Both the position numbers and the translations under genes were made by a program. This document shows positions 8,942 to 17,106 of a stretch of DNA of 39,323 bases, piece after piece (positions within the stretch are counted from its first letter, which is position 1; each line of letters begins with the position of its first letter). The stretch is from an uncultured Lachnospiraceae bacterium (GTDB lineage Bacteria; Bacillota; Clostridia; Lachnospirales; Lachnospiraceae): positions 1-39,323 of the forward strand of contig CADBPM010000040.1 in assembly GCA_902796595.1 (NCBI GenBank). Direction: 5' to 3'. The notes below the pieces were generated by a model that was not told the origin of the DNA, did no database searches, and saw nothing but the letters and a program-made list of their open reading frames with translations.

Positions 8942-8960
8942 TTGATCGGGGGGAACGTTA

Positions 8961-9251
8961 ATGAGTTTATTTGATTTATTCTCAAAGAAATCTTCAAGTC
9001 AGCAGGCCGTAGACAGATTGAAGCTTGTACTTGTATCTGACAGGTCCGATTGTTCTCCGGAAGTTATGGAACAGATGAAGAATGATATCATTGAGGTTAT
9101 TTCAAAGTATGTTGAAATTGATTCCGACGGTCTAGATATCAAAATAACACAGACCGAGTCGGAAGGCAGAAATGGTTCAGTACCTGCCCTTTACGCTAAT
9201 ATTCCTATAAAGGAAGTTCATGGGAAAAACAGGGGCGGTCAGATACAGTAA
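8961..9251 (+). CDS. minE: cell division topological specificity factor MinE
   Basis: Stimulates MinD ATPase and excludes MinC/MinD from midcell. At 96 residues it has normal length. The N-terminal amphipathic membrane-binding start MSLFDLFSKK is followed by AVDRLKLVLVSDRSDCSPEVMEQMKNDIIEVISKYVEID, the classical anti-MinCD helix and dimerisation region. The GGGGGGAAC ribosome binding site is strong. Its presence with DivIVA at 16.4 kb means this genome carries both Gram-negative-style and Gram-positive-style placement proteins, as several Clostridia do. Confidence 0.95.
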   Translation: MSLFDLFSKKSSSQQAVDRLKLVLVSDRSDCSPEVMEQMKNDIIEVISKYVEIDSDGLDIKITQTESEGRNGSVPALYANIPIKEVHGKNRGGQIQ

Positions 9252-9287
9252 AGAGAATAGAGGTTAAAATATTTGCCGTTCAGGTGT

Positions 9288-9314
9288 CCGGGGCACTCGT
9301 TTGCAGTGCTCCGG
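9288..9314 (+). promoter_or_regulatory. hairpin in the minE-rodA gap
   Basis: A 9-bp stem, CCGGGGCAC (9288-9296) pairing with GTGCTCCGG (9306-9314), has a 9-base loop and ends only 13 bases before the rodA ATG at 9328. No T-tract follows, so it is not a standard terminator. It may be a processing site or modulate RodA translation. Confidence 0.4.
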
Positions 9315-9327
9315 TTAATTGTGGTTT

Positions 9328-10491
9328 ATGCTTAATTATTTAAAACGATATGATTATAAGAAACTACCGGTTTCTTTGATTTTGGCAATAATCACTCTTG
9401 GTATTATAGGGTGTTTTTGTATATTTAAGGCAGATGGAATGGGAATCGCAAAACGTCAGATAATAGGTCTTATCTTTGGCTTGATCGTTTTGGCGGTTGT
9501 TTCACTTATAGACTATCATACCATCTGCAGATTTTACATTCCGTTGTATGGGCTTGGAGTACTATTACTTTTTTTGACAAGGTTTTCACCATTGGGAACT
9601 GATCATGGTAAAAATGCGTACAGGTGGCTTGATATCGGAGCAACAGAGATACAGCCGTCCGAACTTGTAAAAGTTATAATGATAATAGTCATGGCAGTGA
9701 TACTTTCAAAAGTATATAAAAAGCTGAACCAGTGGTCTGTTTTTATAATGTGTGTATTTGTTATGGCTGTTCCCACTTTTCTTATCCTTATACAGACGGA
9801 TCTATCTTCAAGCGCAGTATGCATGTTTACGTTTGTTGTAATGATATTTATGGCAGGCTTATCATGGAAGATAATAGGTATTCTTGTTCCTGTAGGTGTG
9901 CCTCTTTCCATACTGGCTTTCTGGTATGTCCAGCAGCCTTATCAAAAGTTGCTTACAGGATACCAGCAAAAGCGTATCCTTTCATTTTTACATCCGGAAG
10001 AATCGGCTTCTGATGGCAATTACCAGACACTGCACTCGGTACAGGCTATCGCATCAGGCGGGATAACTGGAAAAACTCTGATGGGTGATGCAAGTGACAG
10101 CAGACTTTATCACATGGTTTTTGCAAATGAGAGTGATTTCATCTTTTCGGTTATCGGGGAAGAATTAGGCTTCTTTGGGTGTTTGATCTTAATTGCTATT
10201 TTTGTATATGTTGTGATCAAGTGCATTGTTATCGGAAGAAGAGCGAAAGATATCACAGGCAGGCTCATTGCCTATGGAGTATCAGGTATGCTGATGTTTC
10301 AAAGTTTTGTAAATATAGGAGTTGCTACGAGTCTCCTGCCTAACACAGGACTTCCTTTTCCTTTCTTAAGTTATGGTCTGTCGTCGCTTTTGTCAAGTAT
10401 CATTGCTGTCGCGCTTGTGATAAATGTAAGTTTGCAGGCAGGCGGAAGAAAGGGTTTAAACTTTACTCAGAATGATTTTGATTTTGAATAG
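9328..10491 (+). CDS. rodA: SEDS-family peptidoglycan glycosyltransferase RodA
   Basis: Polytopic SEDS protein that polymerises lipid II into glycan strands together with PBP2. About 387 residues with roughly ten hydrophobic segments. Diagnostic SEDS features are GTDHGKNAYRWLDIGATEIQPSELVK in the large loop region, QKRILSFLHPE, NESDFIFSVIGEELGFFG and TGLPFPFLSYGLSSLL near the C-terminus. Co-location with mreBCD and PBP2 argues for RodA over FtsW. ATG 9328 is preferred to TTG 9319. Neither has a clear Shine-Dalgarno, and a hairpin sits just upstream. Confidence 0.92.
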   Translation: MLNYLKRYDYKKLPVSLILAIITLGIIGCFCIFKADGMGIAKRQIIGLIFGLIVLAVVSLIDYHTICRFYIPLYGLGVLLLFLTRFSPLGTDHGKNAYRWLDIGATEIQPSELVKVIMIIVMAVILSKVYKKLNQWSVFIMCVFVMAVPTFLILIQTDLSSSAVCMFTFVVMIFMAGLSWKIIGILVPVGVPLSILAFWYVQQPYQKLLTGYQQKRILSFLHPEESASDGNYQTLHSVQAIASGGITGKTLMGDASDSRLYHMVFANESDFIFSVIGEELGFFGCLILIAIFVYVVIKCIVIGRRAKDITGRLIAYGVSGMLMFQSFVNIGVATSLLPNTGLPFPFLSYGLSSLLSSIIAVALVINVSLQAGGRKGLNFTQNDFDFE

Positions 10492-10506
10492 AAAGGGGTA
10501 TGATCA

Positions 10507-10905
10507 ATGAATATTGGTCTTATAGCACATAATGCCAAAAAAAAGCTGATGCAGAATTTCTGTATAGCTTATAGGGGGATTTTGAATAAAAATTCCATAT
10601 ATGCAACTGGGACAACAGGCAGACTTGTTGAAGAGGTCACCAATCTTTCTATTCATAAGTACCTTGCCGGACACCTCGGCGGTGTACAGCAGCTTGCGGC
10701 TCAGATTGAACATAATGATATCGACCTTGTGATCTTTTTGAGAGATCCCTTTACAGAAAATAAGAGGGATCCGGATATGAGCAATATAGCGAAACTCTGT
10801 GATGTGCACAATATTCCGCTTGCCACCAATCTTGCTACAGCAGAGCTTCTTATCAGAGCGCTTGACAGAGGCGATCTTGACTGGCGTGAGCTATATAAAA
10901 CCTGA
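10507..10905 (+). CDS. mgsA: methylglyoxal synthase
   Basis: Converts dihydroxyacetone phosphate to methylglyoxal and phosphate, a bypass of lower glycolysis used under phosphate limitation. At 132 residues it is a little shorter than the E. coli enzyme. Family motifs are MNIGLIAHNAKK, the phosphate-binding ATGTTGRL, HLGGVQQLAAQI and VIFLRDPF with the catalytic-region aspartates. It lies 15 bases after rodA behind AAAGGGG. Close association with rodA is common in Clostridia, though no functional link to cell shape is established. Confidence 0.95.
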   Translation: MNIGLIAHNAKKKLMQNFCIAYRGILNKNSIYATGTTGRLVEEVTNLSIHKYLAGHLGGVQQLAAQIEHNDIDLVIFLRDPFTENKRDPDMSNIAKLCDVHNIPLATNLATAELLIRALDRGDLDWRELYKT

Positions 10906-10936
10906 TCATTGTTTTTTATAAGAGGGGGAATAGAGT

Positions 10937-11968
10937 GTGCCTAAAATGAAACATCATTTTAAAACAAAGTTTGTATCTGCTGCTTTAATTTTAAGTACAG
11001 CTCTTGTATTTGGAGGATGCGGCAGTAAAAAAGCTTATATGACTTATGACATCGATGCTACCAGAACAACATTTGAACCTGGGGACTCTTATATGGAGAT
11101 CACAGGAAATTCTGCTGTTTCATCTGAAGGAATATCTTTGATGACAAAAGATCTTACCGTTATAAAAGGTGATGAAAAGAGCAGATTGAAGGGTAATCCT
11201 GAGTTCAATGCAAAAGCTGTTTTTGTTGCTGATAACGATAATAATGAGGCTCTTTACGTAAAGCATTGTTTTAAAAGGCTGTATCCTGCGAGTCTTACGA
11301 AGCTTATGACAGCGCTTGTTACTTATAAGAATATGGAAAACCTCGAAGAAAATTTTATCGTAACAAAGGATTGTCTTGACTTGCCAGATCCTTACGCCAA
11401 GAAGATGGGCTTGCAGGTGGGAGATTCAGTTAAGATACATGACCTTTTGAGGGCAGCTCTTATCCCGTCTTATAATGATGCAGCAAAAGTTCTTGCTATT
11501 GCTGTTGCCGGAAGTGAGAAGGAATTTGTTAAAATGATGAATGATGAGGCAAAGGAGTTGGGTGCCACCAGAACTCATTTTACGAATTGTCACGGCTTGC
11601 ACGACAAAAATCATTATACAACCTTGTATGATCTGTATCTTATAGAACATGAGCTGATGAAGAACAGCGATTTCGTTAAGACTGTAAATACTCCTTCTGT
11701 TGATATAAAATATAAAAATACTTATGGCACCGAGAAGGTGTTTACTCTGAAGTCCACTAATGGCTTTCTTACAGGAGCGACAAGTATTCCTGAAGGAATT
11801 ACGGTTGTAGGAGGAAAAACAGGAACTACAGATGAGGCAGGAGCGTGCATGCTCCTATACATAAAGGACAGTGCGGGAAAAGGCTACTATGCGGGTGTCT
11901 TGGGAGCAACAGATCATTTGAACCTTTATGCAGCCCTTACATCTATTTTTAATGCAATTGGCAAATGA
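10937..11968 (+). CDS. D-alanyl-D-alanine carboxypeptidase (S11 family, DacA-like), probable lipoprotein
   Basis: Trims the terminal D-Ala from peptidoglycan pentapeptides. It has 343 residues. The N-terminal hydrophobic segment ends in FGGCGSKK, a slightly atypical lipobox, suggesting a lipid-anchored enzyme; no C-terminal amphipathic anchor of the PBP5 type is obvious. The catalytic motifs are S119-L-T-K122, S178-Y-N180 and K294-T-G296. GTG 10937 is well spaced from GAGGGGG; ATG 10946 is the alternative. It closes the shape operon, and a fresh promoter follows it. Confidence 0.93.
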   Translation: MPKMKHHFKTKFVSAALILSTALVFGGCGSKKAYMTYDIDATRTTFEPGDSYMEITGNSAVSSEGISLMTKDLTVIKGDEKSRLKGNPEFNAKAVFVADNDNNEALYVKHCFKRLYPASLTKLMTALVTYKNMENLEENFIVTKDCLDLPDPYAKKMGLQVGDSVKIHDLLRAALIPSYNDAAKVLAIAVAGSEKEFVKMMNDEAKELGATRTHFTNCHGLHDKNHYTTLYDLYLIEHELMKNSDFVKTVNTPSVDIKYKNTYGTEKVFTLKSTNGFLTGATSIPEGITVVGGKTGTTDEAGACMLLYIKDSAGKGYYAGVLGATDHLNLYAALTSIFNAIGK

Positions 11969-11984
11969 CAACAGGTTAATATAC

Positions 11985-12013
11985 TTGCATTCATAATGTT
12001 AATAGACTATAAT
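11985..12013 (+). promoter_or_regulatory. sigma-A promoter of the P-loop protein gene
   Basis: TTGCAT (11985-11990), a 17-bp spacer and a perfect TATAAT (12008-12013). The ten bases ACTTGCATTC around the -35 box are shared with the rpmB promoter at the left of the window. Confidence 0.75.
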
Positions 12014-12078
12014 ATGATTAAACATTCAGAGAAGAAGCTCTGAATAAACTTATGGGAAAATGCAAAGGAGGATGTGCC

Positions 12079-12498
12079 ATGGTACGTATTATTTGTGGAG
12101 AGAAGGGCAAAGGTAAGACCAGAGTACTGCTTGATAAAGCCAACGAGGCTGTCAAGACATCCGGAGGTAGTGTGGTTTTTCTTGATAAGGATTCTGATCA
12201 CATGTTTGAACTCAACAATAAGATCAGACTTATCAATGTCAAAGACTTTTTAATCCAGAATTCAGACGAGTTCGTTGGCTTTATTTGTGGTATAATTTCG
12301 CAGGATTATGATCTCGAAGAGATTTTTCTTGACAGTTTTCTTAAGATTTCATTTACTGATAAGGATTCTATGAAGGCCGTCCTCACAAAGCTTATTGCTA
12401 TTACAGATAAATTTAACATTGATATCGTACTTTCGCTTTCAGTAAAAAGTGAGGAAATTCCTGAAGATTTCAAGAATTATATTCTTGTGTCATTGTAA
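12079..12498 (+). CDS. small P-loop protein of unknown function
   Basis: A protein of 139 residues that I cannot assign. It begins MVRIICGEKGKGKTRVLLDK, in which GEKGKGKT fits a Walker A loop, so nucleotide binding is likely. A hydrophobic/acidic strand (GGSVVFLDKDSD) could supply a Walker B-like acid. The rest is alpha/beta-like without further known motifs. The start is fixed by AAAGGAGG at 12064-12071, seven bases before ATG 12079. It has its own good promoter and a downstream repeat and terminator, so it is a stand-alone unit. Similar small proteins in related genomes are often loosely labelled ATPases, which should not be read as function. Confidence 0.7.
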   Translation: MVRIICGEKGKGKTRVLLDKANEAVKTSGGSVVFLDKDSDHMFELNNKIRLINVKDFLIQNSDEFVGFICGIISQDYDLEEIFLDSFLKISFTDKDSMKAVLTKLIAITDKFNIDIVLSLSVKSEEIPEDFKNYILVSL

Positions 12499-12512
12499 TT
12501 GATATCGTATTA

Positions 12513-12614
12513 TATAGTAAGCGAAGAAAATAATTGCGGATAGAGCTTGCTCTATCAAGCATTAATTCTTGGCGACGTTTATCGTAAGCGAAATTATTTA
12601 TTTCATTTACGATA
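12513..12614 (+). repeat. interspersed ~100-bp repeat, copy A
   Basis: Starts TATAGTAAGCGAAG and contains a first hairpin (GATAGAGC/GCTCTATC). It ends with a 35-bp palindrome at 12580-12614, whose left arm is TATCGTAAGCGAAAT and right arm ATTTCATTTACGATA. It aligns over its full length with the inverted copy at 39221-39321. The arms here carry one G-T and one C-A pair, so this copy is slightly decayed. Confidence 0.85.
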
Positions 12615-12620
12615 CAGCCC

Positions 12621-12652
12621 TTGTCTATGAAAACGCCTTCGGCGATAGGCAA
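12621..12652. repeat. bulged hairpin next to repeat A
   Basis: The 8-bp outer stem is TTGTCTAT (12621-12628) pairing with ATAGGCAA (12645-12652). A GAAAA bulge and an inner CGC/GCG stem on a CTTCG loop lie inside it. Read on the minus strand, the order is bulged hairpin, short spacer, palindrome, the same order as at 20196-20275. Confidence 0.5.
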
Positions 12653-12683
12653 CAGGTTCAATTTTGTTTAGACAGTTAATATG

Positions 12684-12716
12684 CTCTCACGGCTTTGGCT
12701 GTGAGAGTTTTTGTTT
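12684..12716 (+). terminator. intrinsic terminator in front of the HlyD-like gene
   Basis: A 10-bp stem CTCTCACGGC/GCTGTGAGAG on a TTTG loop is followed by TTTTTGTTT. It ends directly against the AAGGAGGGG ribosome binding site of the next gene. It therefore either ends the transcript from 11985 or acts as an attenuator in the leader of the next operon. Confidence 0.85.
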
Positions 12717-12734
12717 AAGGAGGGGCGCTTAACA

Positions 12735-14312
12735 TTGAGAAGAGATAGAAAAATAAGACGCTATCGAAGACGGATCAGATTTGTAAATGCAGGATCTATC
12801 GTCTTTTTTGCAGTCTTCATATATGTTATAGCTGCTCTTTTTTCATATCTTGGAAAAGATAAAGATACTATTTTCAGAGTAACCAGCGATACTGCAAATG
12901 ATGTCTTAAAAACGAAAGGAATATGTATCCGTACTGAGGAAGTGGTGAAGGCAAGTGCATCAGGATATGTCAATTATTATATCGGAAATCTTGCCAGAGC
13001 ATCCAAACAGGAACCGATATGTTCAATAGACAGTACCGGTACGATTTACTCCAAACTGGAGTCAAAAAATGATAATTCAGATGTTTTCAATGCGGATGTC
13101 ATTTCTATTTTAAGACAGTATCATGTTGCAAATGATGGGAATTTTAACAGGATTTATTCTCTGAAAGAAAATATAGTAAATCAACTTCTTATAGATTCGG
13201 GAAACAATATTGTTACTAATTTAAAAAGCGTAATAGAAGATTATGGCGGAAGCAATTATTTTCATGTTGATTATGCTACAGAAAGTGGTATAGTAGTTCA
13301 TAATCTCGATGGCTTTGAGGGTACAAAGGTAAATGATGTGACCGCAGAGATGTTTGATGAAAATTCAACAGGCGGGGCAATCAAGGCAGGCATTACTGAA
13401 GATGTTAAAAATGTCAGTGATAAAAAAACTAAAGGTAATGATCTTAGCGAAAAAAATAGCATTTCTTCAGAAAAAATAACAAGCAATTTAAGCGCTGAAT
13501 CTGGAAAAAATTCACCTGCCGCTTTAAGCGGAGGCGAAAATACGGTTGAGGCAGGGGCTCCACTATATAAGCTGATATACGATGAGGAATGGCACATTGT
13601 TATACCGCTTTCATCAGAATATTATGAGAAAGTAAGCGGGCTTAACAGTGCAAATGTTAAGATCAATAACAGTACCTATTCTGTGAAAGCATATATTTCA
13701 ACCTTTGATAAAGGAAAGGATCATTTCGCAGATCTTAAATTATATAATTATATGGTTAATTATGCGGATGTCCGTTTTGTAGATGTCTCGATAATGTTAG
13801 ATTCTGTTACGGGATTGAAGATACCAAAGTCGTCAGTTGTAGAGAAGGAATTTTATGTAGTGCCTTTATCGCTTTTTACAAGTGAAGAGGCTTCGCAAAA
13901 TGGTTTATACAGACTTGCATACGATAAAAAGGGAGATACAAAAAAGGAGTTTATAGAATCAGATATTTATTATACTTATGATCCTCTAAATCCACCTCCG
14001 GAATCTGATAAGGAAAGCGTGGCAGATGACAATAAGATTTCAGAAAAGGTTGCTCTGATTTCTGCGGATGGAAAGATTTCTGCCGGAGATAAACTTGTAA
14101 GTCCTGATGGCGGCGCAAGTGTTACTGTCAATAAAATGGCTTCAATGAAAGGTGTCTGGATAGTTAACAGAGGATATCCTCAGTTTCGCAGAGTTAAGAT
14201 ACTTGATAGTATAGACGATTACTACCTTGTATATCCGGACAGTAATAAAGGAGTTTCTGAATATGACAATATAATCATAAACGGGAAAAATGGCAATAAA
14301 ACGGCTATGTAA
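12735..14312 (+). CDS. membrane-anchored HlyD-like protein, function unknown
   Basis: About 525 residues. A very basic N-terminus (RRDRKIRRYRRRIR) precedes one transmembrane helix (about residues 17-40), and the remainder is predicted to be outside the cell. The segment VVKASASGYVNYYIGNLARAS resembles the biotinyl-lipoyl/HlyD start of membrane-fusion proteins. A region at about 220-270 is low-complexity and serine/lysine-rich, like a linker. A related gene often precedes yggS-sepF-ylmH-divIVA in Clostridia, so a role in envelope or division is plausible but unproven; no transporter partner is present. TTG 12735 is chosen because AAGGAGGGG (12717-12725) is correctly spaced. Confidence 0.7.
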   Translation: MRRDRKIRRYRRRIRFVNAGSIVFFAVFIYVIAALFSYLGKDKDTIFRVTSDTANDVLKTKGICIRTEEVVKASASGYVNYYIGNLARASKQEPICSIDSTGTIYSKLESKNDNSDVFNADVISILRQYHVANDGNFNRIYSLKENIVNQLLIDSGNNIVTNLKSVIEDYGGSNYFHVDYATESGIVVHNLDGFEGTKVNDVTAEMFDENSTGGAIKAGITEDVKNVSDKKTKGNDLSEKNSISSEKITSNLSAESGKNSPAALSGGENTVEAGAPLYKLIYDEEWHIVIPLSSEYYEKVSGLNSANVKINNSTYSVKAYISTFDKGKDHFADLKLYNYMVNYADVRFVDVSIMLDSVTGLKIPKSSVVEKEFYVVPLSLFTSEEASQNGLYRLAYDKKGDTKKEFIESDIYYTYDPLNPPPESDKESVADDNKISEKVALISADGKISAGDKLVSPDGGASVTVNKMASMKGVWIVNRGYPQFRRVKILDSIDDYYLVYPDSNKGVSEYDNIIINGKNGNKTAM

Positions 14313-14359
14313 GATATGTGCCCTAATAAGCAGAACATTTAATAAGCGGAGGCTTTACC

Positions 14360-15061
14360 ATGACTTCATCAATTGAGGAAAATATACAGTCTATAAGAAA
14401 AAAAATCAATGATGCCTGTATAAGAGCCGGAAGAAATCCGGACGAAGTTACTCTTATTGCAGTCAGTAAGACAAAACCTGTCAATGCTGTAAGAGAGGCT
14501 ATGAAAAGTGGACAAAGGGTCTTTGGTGAAAACAAAGTTCAGGAATTGCGAACAAAAACAAGCGAGATTACAGAAGACCTTTCGTGGCACATGATAGGTC
14601 ATTTACAACTGAATAAGGTTAAATATCTACCCGGTATGGTTGATATGATCCATTCTGTTGACAGTATTGCCCTTGCAGAGCAGATTGAAAAAGAAGCTGC
14701 AAAGAAGGATACAATAATGGATATTCTCTGCGAGGTAAATGTGGCTGATGAGGATAGTAAATTTGGACTTAAACCGTCTGAAACGGCTGATTTTATAAAG
14801 ACTATAGCACCTTTTCAACATATTCGGGTCAAGGGATTGATGACTGTTGCGCCTGCAACTGATAATCCTGAAGAAAATAGAATATATTTTCACAATCTAA
14901 GGAAATTGATGGTTGACATCAATGAGAAAAACATTGATAATATTCTATTGAGTGAACTTTCAATGGGGATGACAGGAGACTTTGAAATTGCCGTTGAAGA
15001 GGGCGCTACTTTTGTTCGTGTGGGAACAGCAATATTTGGGGAACGAAACTATAATAAGTGA
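14360..15061 (+). CDS. yggS: pyridoxal-phosphate homeostasis protein, YggS/PROSC family
   Basis: PLP-binding protein that buffers PLP and affects amino-acid metabolism; no catalytic reaction is known. At 233 residues it has normal length. The PLP lysine lies in AVSKTKPV (K37). Other family blocks are FGENKVQEL, WHMIGHLQLNKVKY, LCEVNVADEDSKFGL, VKGLMTVAP and LSMGMTGDFEIAVEEGATFVRVGTAIFG. Its position upstream of sepF and ylmH is the classical Gram-positive arrangement at the edge of the division cluster. The ribosome binding site is AGCGGAGG. Confidence 0.96.
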   Translation: MTSSIEENIQSIRKKINDACIRAGRNPDEVTLIAVSKTKPVNAVREAMKSGQRVFGENKVQELRTKTSEITEDLSWHMIGHLQLNKVKYLPGMVDMIHSVDSIALAEQIEKEAAKKDTIMDILCEVNVADEDSKFGLKPSETADFIKTIAPFQHIRVKGLMTVAPATDNPEENRIYFHNLRKLMVDINEKNIDNILLSELSMGMTGDFEIAVEEGATFVRVGTAIFGERNYNK

Positions 15062-15082
15062 TTATACAAACGGAGAATTCAT

Positions 15083-15637
15083 ATGGCTAAGTTATTAGAT
15101 GATATCATCAACAGATTCAGGCTTCCGGATGATGAAGCGGACTCTTATGAGGAAGAATATGAACTTGAAGAGGAAAGAGAACGTGAGAGAAGGGAAGCTG
15201 CGCTGGCTGCAAAAAAAAGAGTAAGCAGACAGATTTCCTATGCTGATGATGACGATGATGAGGAAGAAGAAGCTCCAAAGCGCAGAAGGCCTGCAAGGAC
15301 TCCGTCAAAAATAGTTTCATTCGGTGGAGGCAATGCGAAGGGATCTATGAATATTACATTAGAAAAACCAAAGGGATTTGAAGACAGCGGAGCTATTAGC
15401 GATAAACTTCTTGAGGGAAGTGCAGTAGTGCTTAATCTTGAGGGACTTGATCCTGCTGTTGCACAGCGTGTAGTTGACTTTATTTTTGGGGCAATGCATG
15501 CAATTAACGGCAAATATACTCAGGTTTCAAAATATATACTTATCTTTTCACCTCAGGAAGTTGAACTTTCAGGGGATATAACAGACCTTTTGTCTCAGAA
15601 CGGCCTTGAGGTTCCTGTTATCAACAGAGATTTCTGA
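15083..15637 (+). CDS. sepF: cell division protein SepF
   Basis: Membrane-binding FtsZ partner that tethers and bundles FtsZ at the septum. It has 184 residues. The N-terminal start MAKLLDDIINRFRLPDD fits the amphipathic membrane-binding helix. A long acidic and arginine-rich linker (about residues 20-75) is followed by the conserved SepF core (about 90-175) with LLEGSAVVLNLEGLDPAVAQRVVDFIFGAMHAINGKYTQVS. The stop codon overlaps the ylmH start. Confidence 0.95.
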   Translation: MAKLLDDIINRFRLPDDEADSYEEEYELEEERERERREAALAAKKRVSRQISYADDDDDEEEEAPKRRRPARTPSKIVSFGGGNAKGSMNITLEKPKGFEDSGAISDKLLEGSAVVLNLEGLDPAVAQRVVDFIFGAMHAINGKYTQVSKYILIFSPQEVELSGDITDLLSQNGLEVPVINRDF

Positions 15638-16419
15638 TGATGGATAAGTCAGGCGGAGAGCAGGCATTAAAGCATTTGCTAGATCTTTCTGCAAAAGCAT
15701 ACAATAAGGGAATCGATATTTATTCCGATTTTCTTAATATGCAGGAAGTGGCATTGCTAAAGTCAAACAGAGAAGCAGTCCAAACAGGCAGGTACTTTCT
15801 GTGGGGTGGTATTGAGGACAGTGAGAGAGTCATGGCATGCTTTCCTGCTGAGTATACTGATGATTTGTACACGGAGAGGTTTCCAATAACCTGTTTGCAT
15901 GTGATCATAAAGGGAGCAAGGTTTCTATCAAAAGAATTAACTCACAGAGACTATATGGGAGCAGTGCTGGGCCTTGGGATTGAACGAAAGCTTATCGGGG
16001 ATATAATACTCGACAGGCGGGGTGAGGTTCCGGGGGCTTTTGTTTTCTGTGCTGATCGCATAAGTGACTTTATTATTTCTGAGCTTAATAAAATTGGCAG
16101 AGCAGATGTCACTGTTAAAAAATGTGATGGGACGCTCGCAGCAACGGGCAGGATCATTGAGGAAAGATTCGGTACAGTACCGTCACTTAGACTGGATGCT
16201 GTTGTTGGAGAAGCCTTTAATCTTTCAAGAACAAAGGTGAAAGATATAATTGTCTCTGGAAATGTCAGTGTAAATGCTGCTCTTGTTGAAAGCACACATT
16301 TTCAGCTATCGGCAGGTGATATCATTTCAACCAGAGGATACGGAAAATTTGTCTTTTATGGTGAGAACGGTGAAACCAGAAAAGATAAAATAAGAATAAG
16401 GTACGGAATGTATAAATAA
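15637..16419 (+). CDS. ylmH: YlmH family S4-domain RNA-binding protein
   Basis: A 260-residue protein with an N-terminal ylmH-specific domain and a C-terminal S4 RNA-binding domain (about residues 184-245: SLRLDAVVGEAFNLSRTKVKDIIVSGNVSVN). Work in other Firmicutes links YlmH to rescue of stalled ribosomes and nascent-chain handling; historically it was tied to division by context only. The ATG overlaps the sepF stop in TGATG, with a second ATG three bases on. divIVA follows after 12 bases. Confidence 0.93.
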   Translation: MMDKSGGEQALKHLLDLSAKAYNKGIDIYSDFLNMQEVALLKSNREAVQTGRYFLWGGIEDSERVMACFPAEYTDDLYTERFPITCLHVIIKGARFLSKELTHRDYMGAVLGLGIERKLIGDIILDRRGEVPGAFVFCADRISDFIISELNKIGRADVTVKKCDGTLAATGRIIEERFGTVPSLRLDAVVGEAFNLSRTKVKDIIVSGNVSVNAALVESTHFQLSAGDIISTRGYGKFVFYGENGETRKDKIRIRYGMYK

Positions 16420-16431
16420 AGGGAGGTCGCT

Positions 16432-17085
16432 TTGCTTACACCTATTGAAATACAACGAAAAAGTTTTAAAAATGGTGGCTTTGGATACGAGAAAAGAGAG
16501 GTGGATCTTTTCCTTGAAGAAGTTCAGAAGGACTATGAAAAACTTTACAAGGAAAATGTTGAATATAAGGACAAGATCAATGTCTTAAGCGATGGGCTTC
16601 AGTATTATAAATCCATAGAAAAGACTCTCCAGAAGGCTCTTGTTTTAGCGCAGAGAACTGCAGACGAGTCTCATGCTGATGCTGTAAAAAAAGCTGATGC
16701 TATAGAAAAAGAGGCACACCTTAAAGCTGAACAGATTCTTCAGGAAGCAAGGAGAGAACTCGAAAGAATTCATACTCAGGCAGAAGAACTTGTTAGAAGC
16801 TACGATAATTATAAGGCTAATTTAAGAAGCATGCTTAATGCGCAGCTTGAATTTATGGATAGCAGCAGCATGAAGGCTGCATCTGTTGATATTGAATCAT
16901 TTCTTCGTATGGAAAAACCGCTTAAGGACCTCAAGATTGAGGAACATGAAGCTTCGATGGATGAAGCCGCTTATGACAATGAAGAAGAAATCCCTAAGAT
17001 AAATCTTGAAGATACGATGAATCTTGAGGAACTTGCAAAAATAAAAGAACAGATTGCTGAAGTAGAGGAGAATGACGAGGATTGA
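16432..17085 (+). CDS. divIVA: cell division initiation protein DivIVA
   Basis: Coiled-coil protein that binds negatively curved membrane at septa and poles and recruits partners. It has 217 residues. The N-terminal lipid-binding domain is clear: LTPIEIQRKSFKNGGFGYEK followed by REVDLFLEEVQKDYEKLYKEN. A long heptad-rich coiled coil (about 30-150) and a very acidic C-terminal tail follow. The start is TTG 16432 behind GGGAGG. It completes the yggS-sepF-ylmH-divIVA cluster. Confidence 0.94.
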   Translation: MLTPIEIQRKSFKNGGFGYEKREVDLFLEEVQKDYEKLYKENVEYKDKINVLSDGLQYYKSIEKTLQKALVLAQRTADESHADAVKKADAIEKEAHLKAEQILQEARRELERIHTQAEELVRSYDNYKANLRSMLNAQLEFMDSSSMKAASVDIESFLRMEKPLKDLKIEEHEASMDEAAYDNEEEIPKINLEDTMNLEELAKIKEQIAEVEENDED

Positions 17086-17106
17086 AAATATTTAAGGGGG
17101 ATGAGA

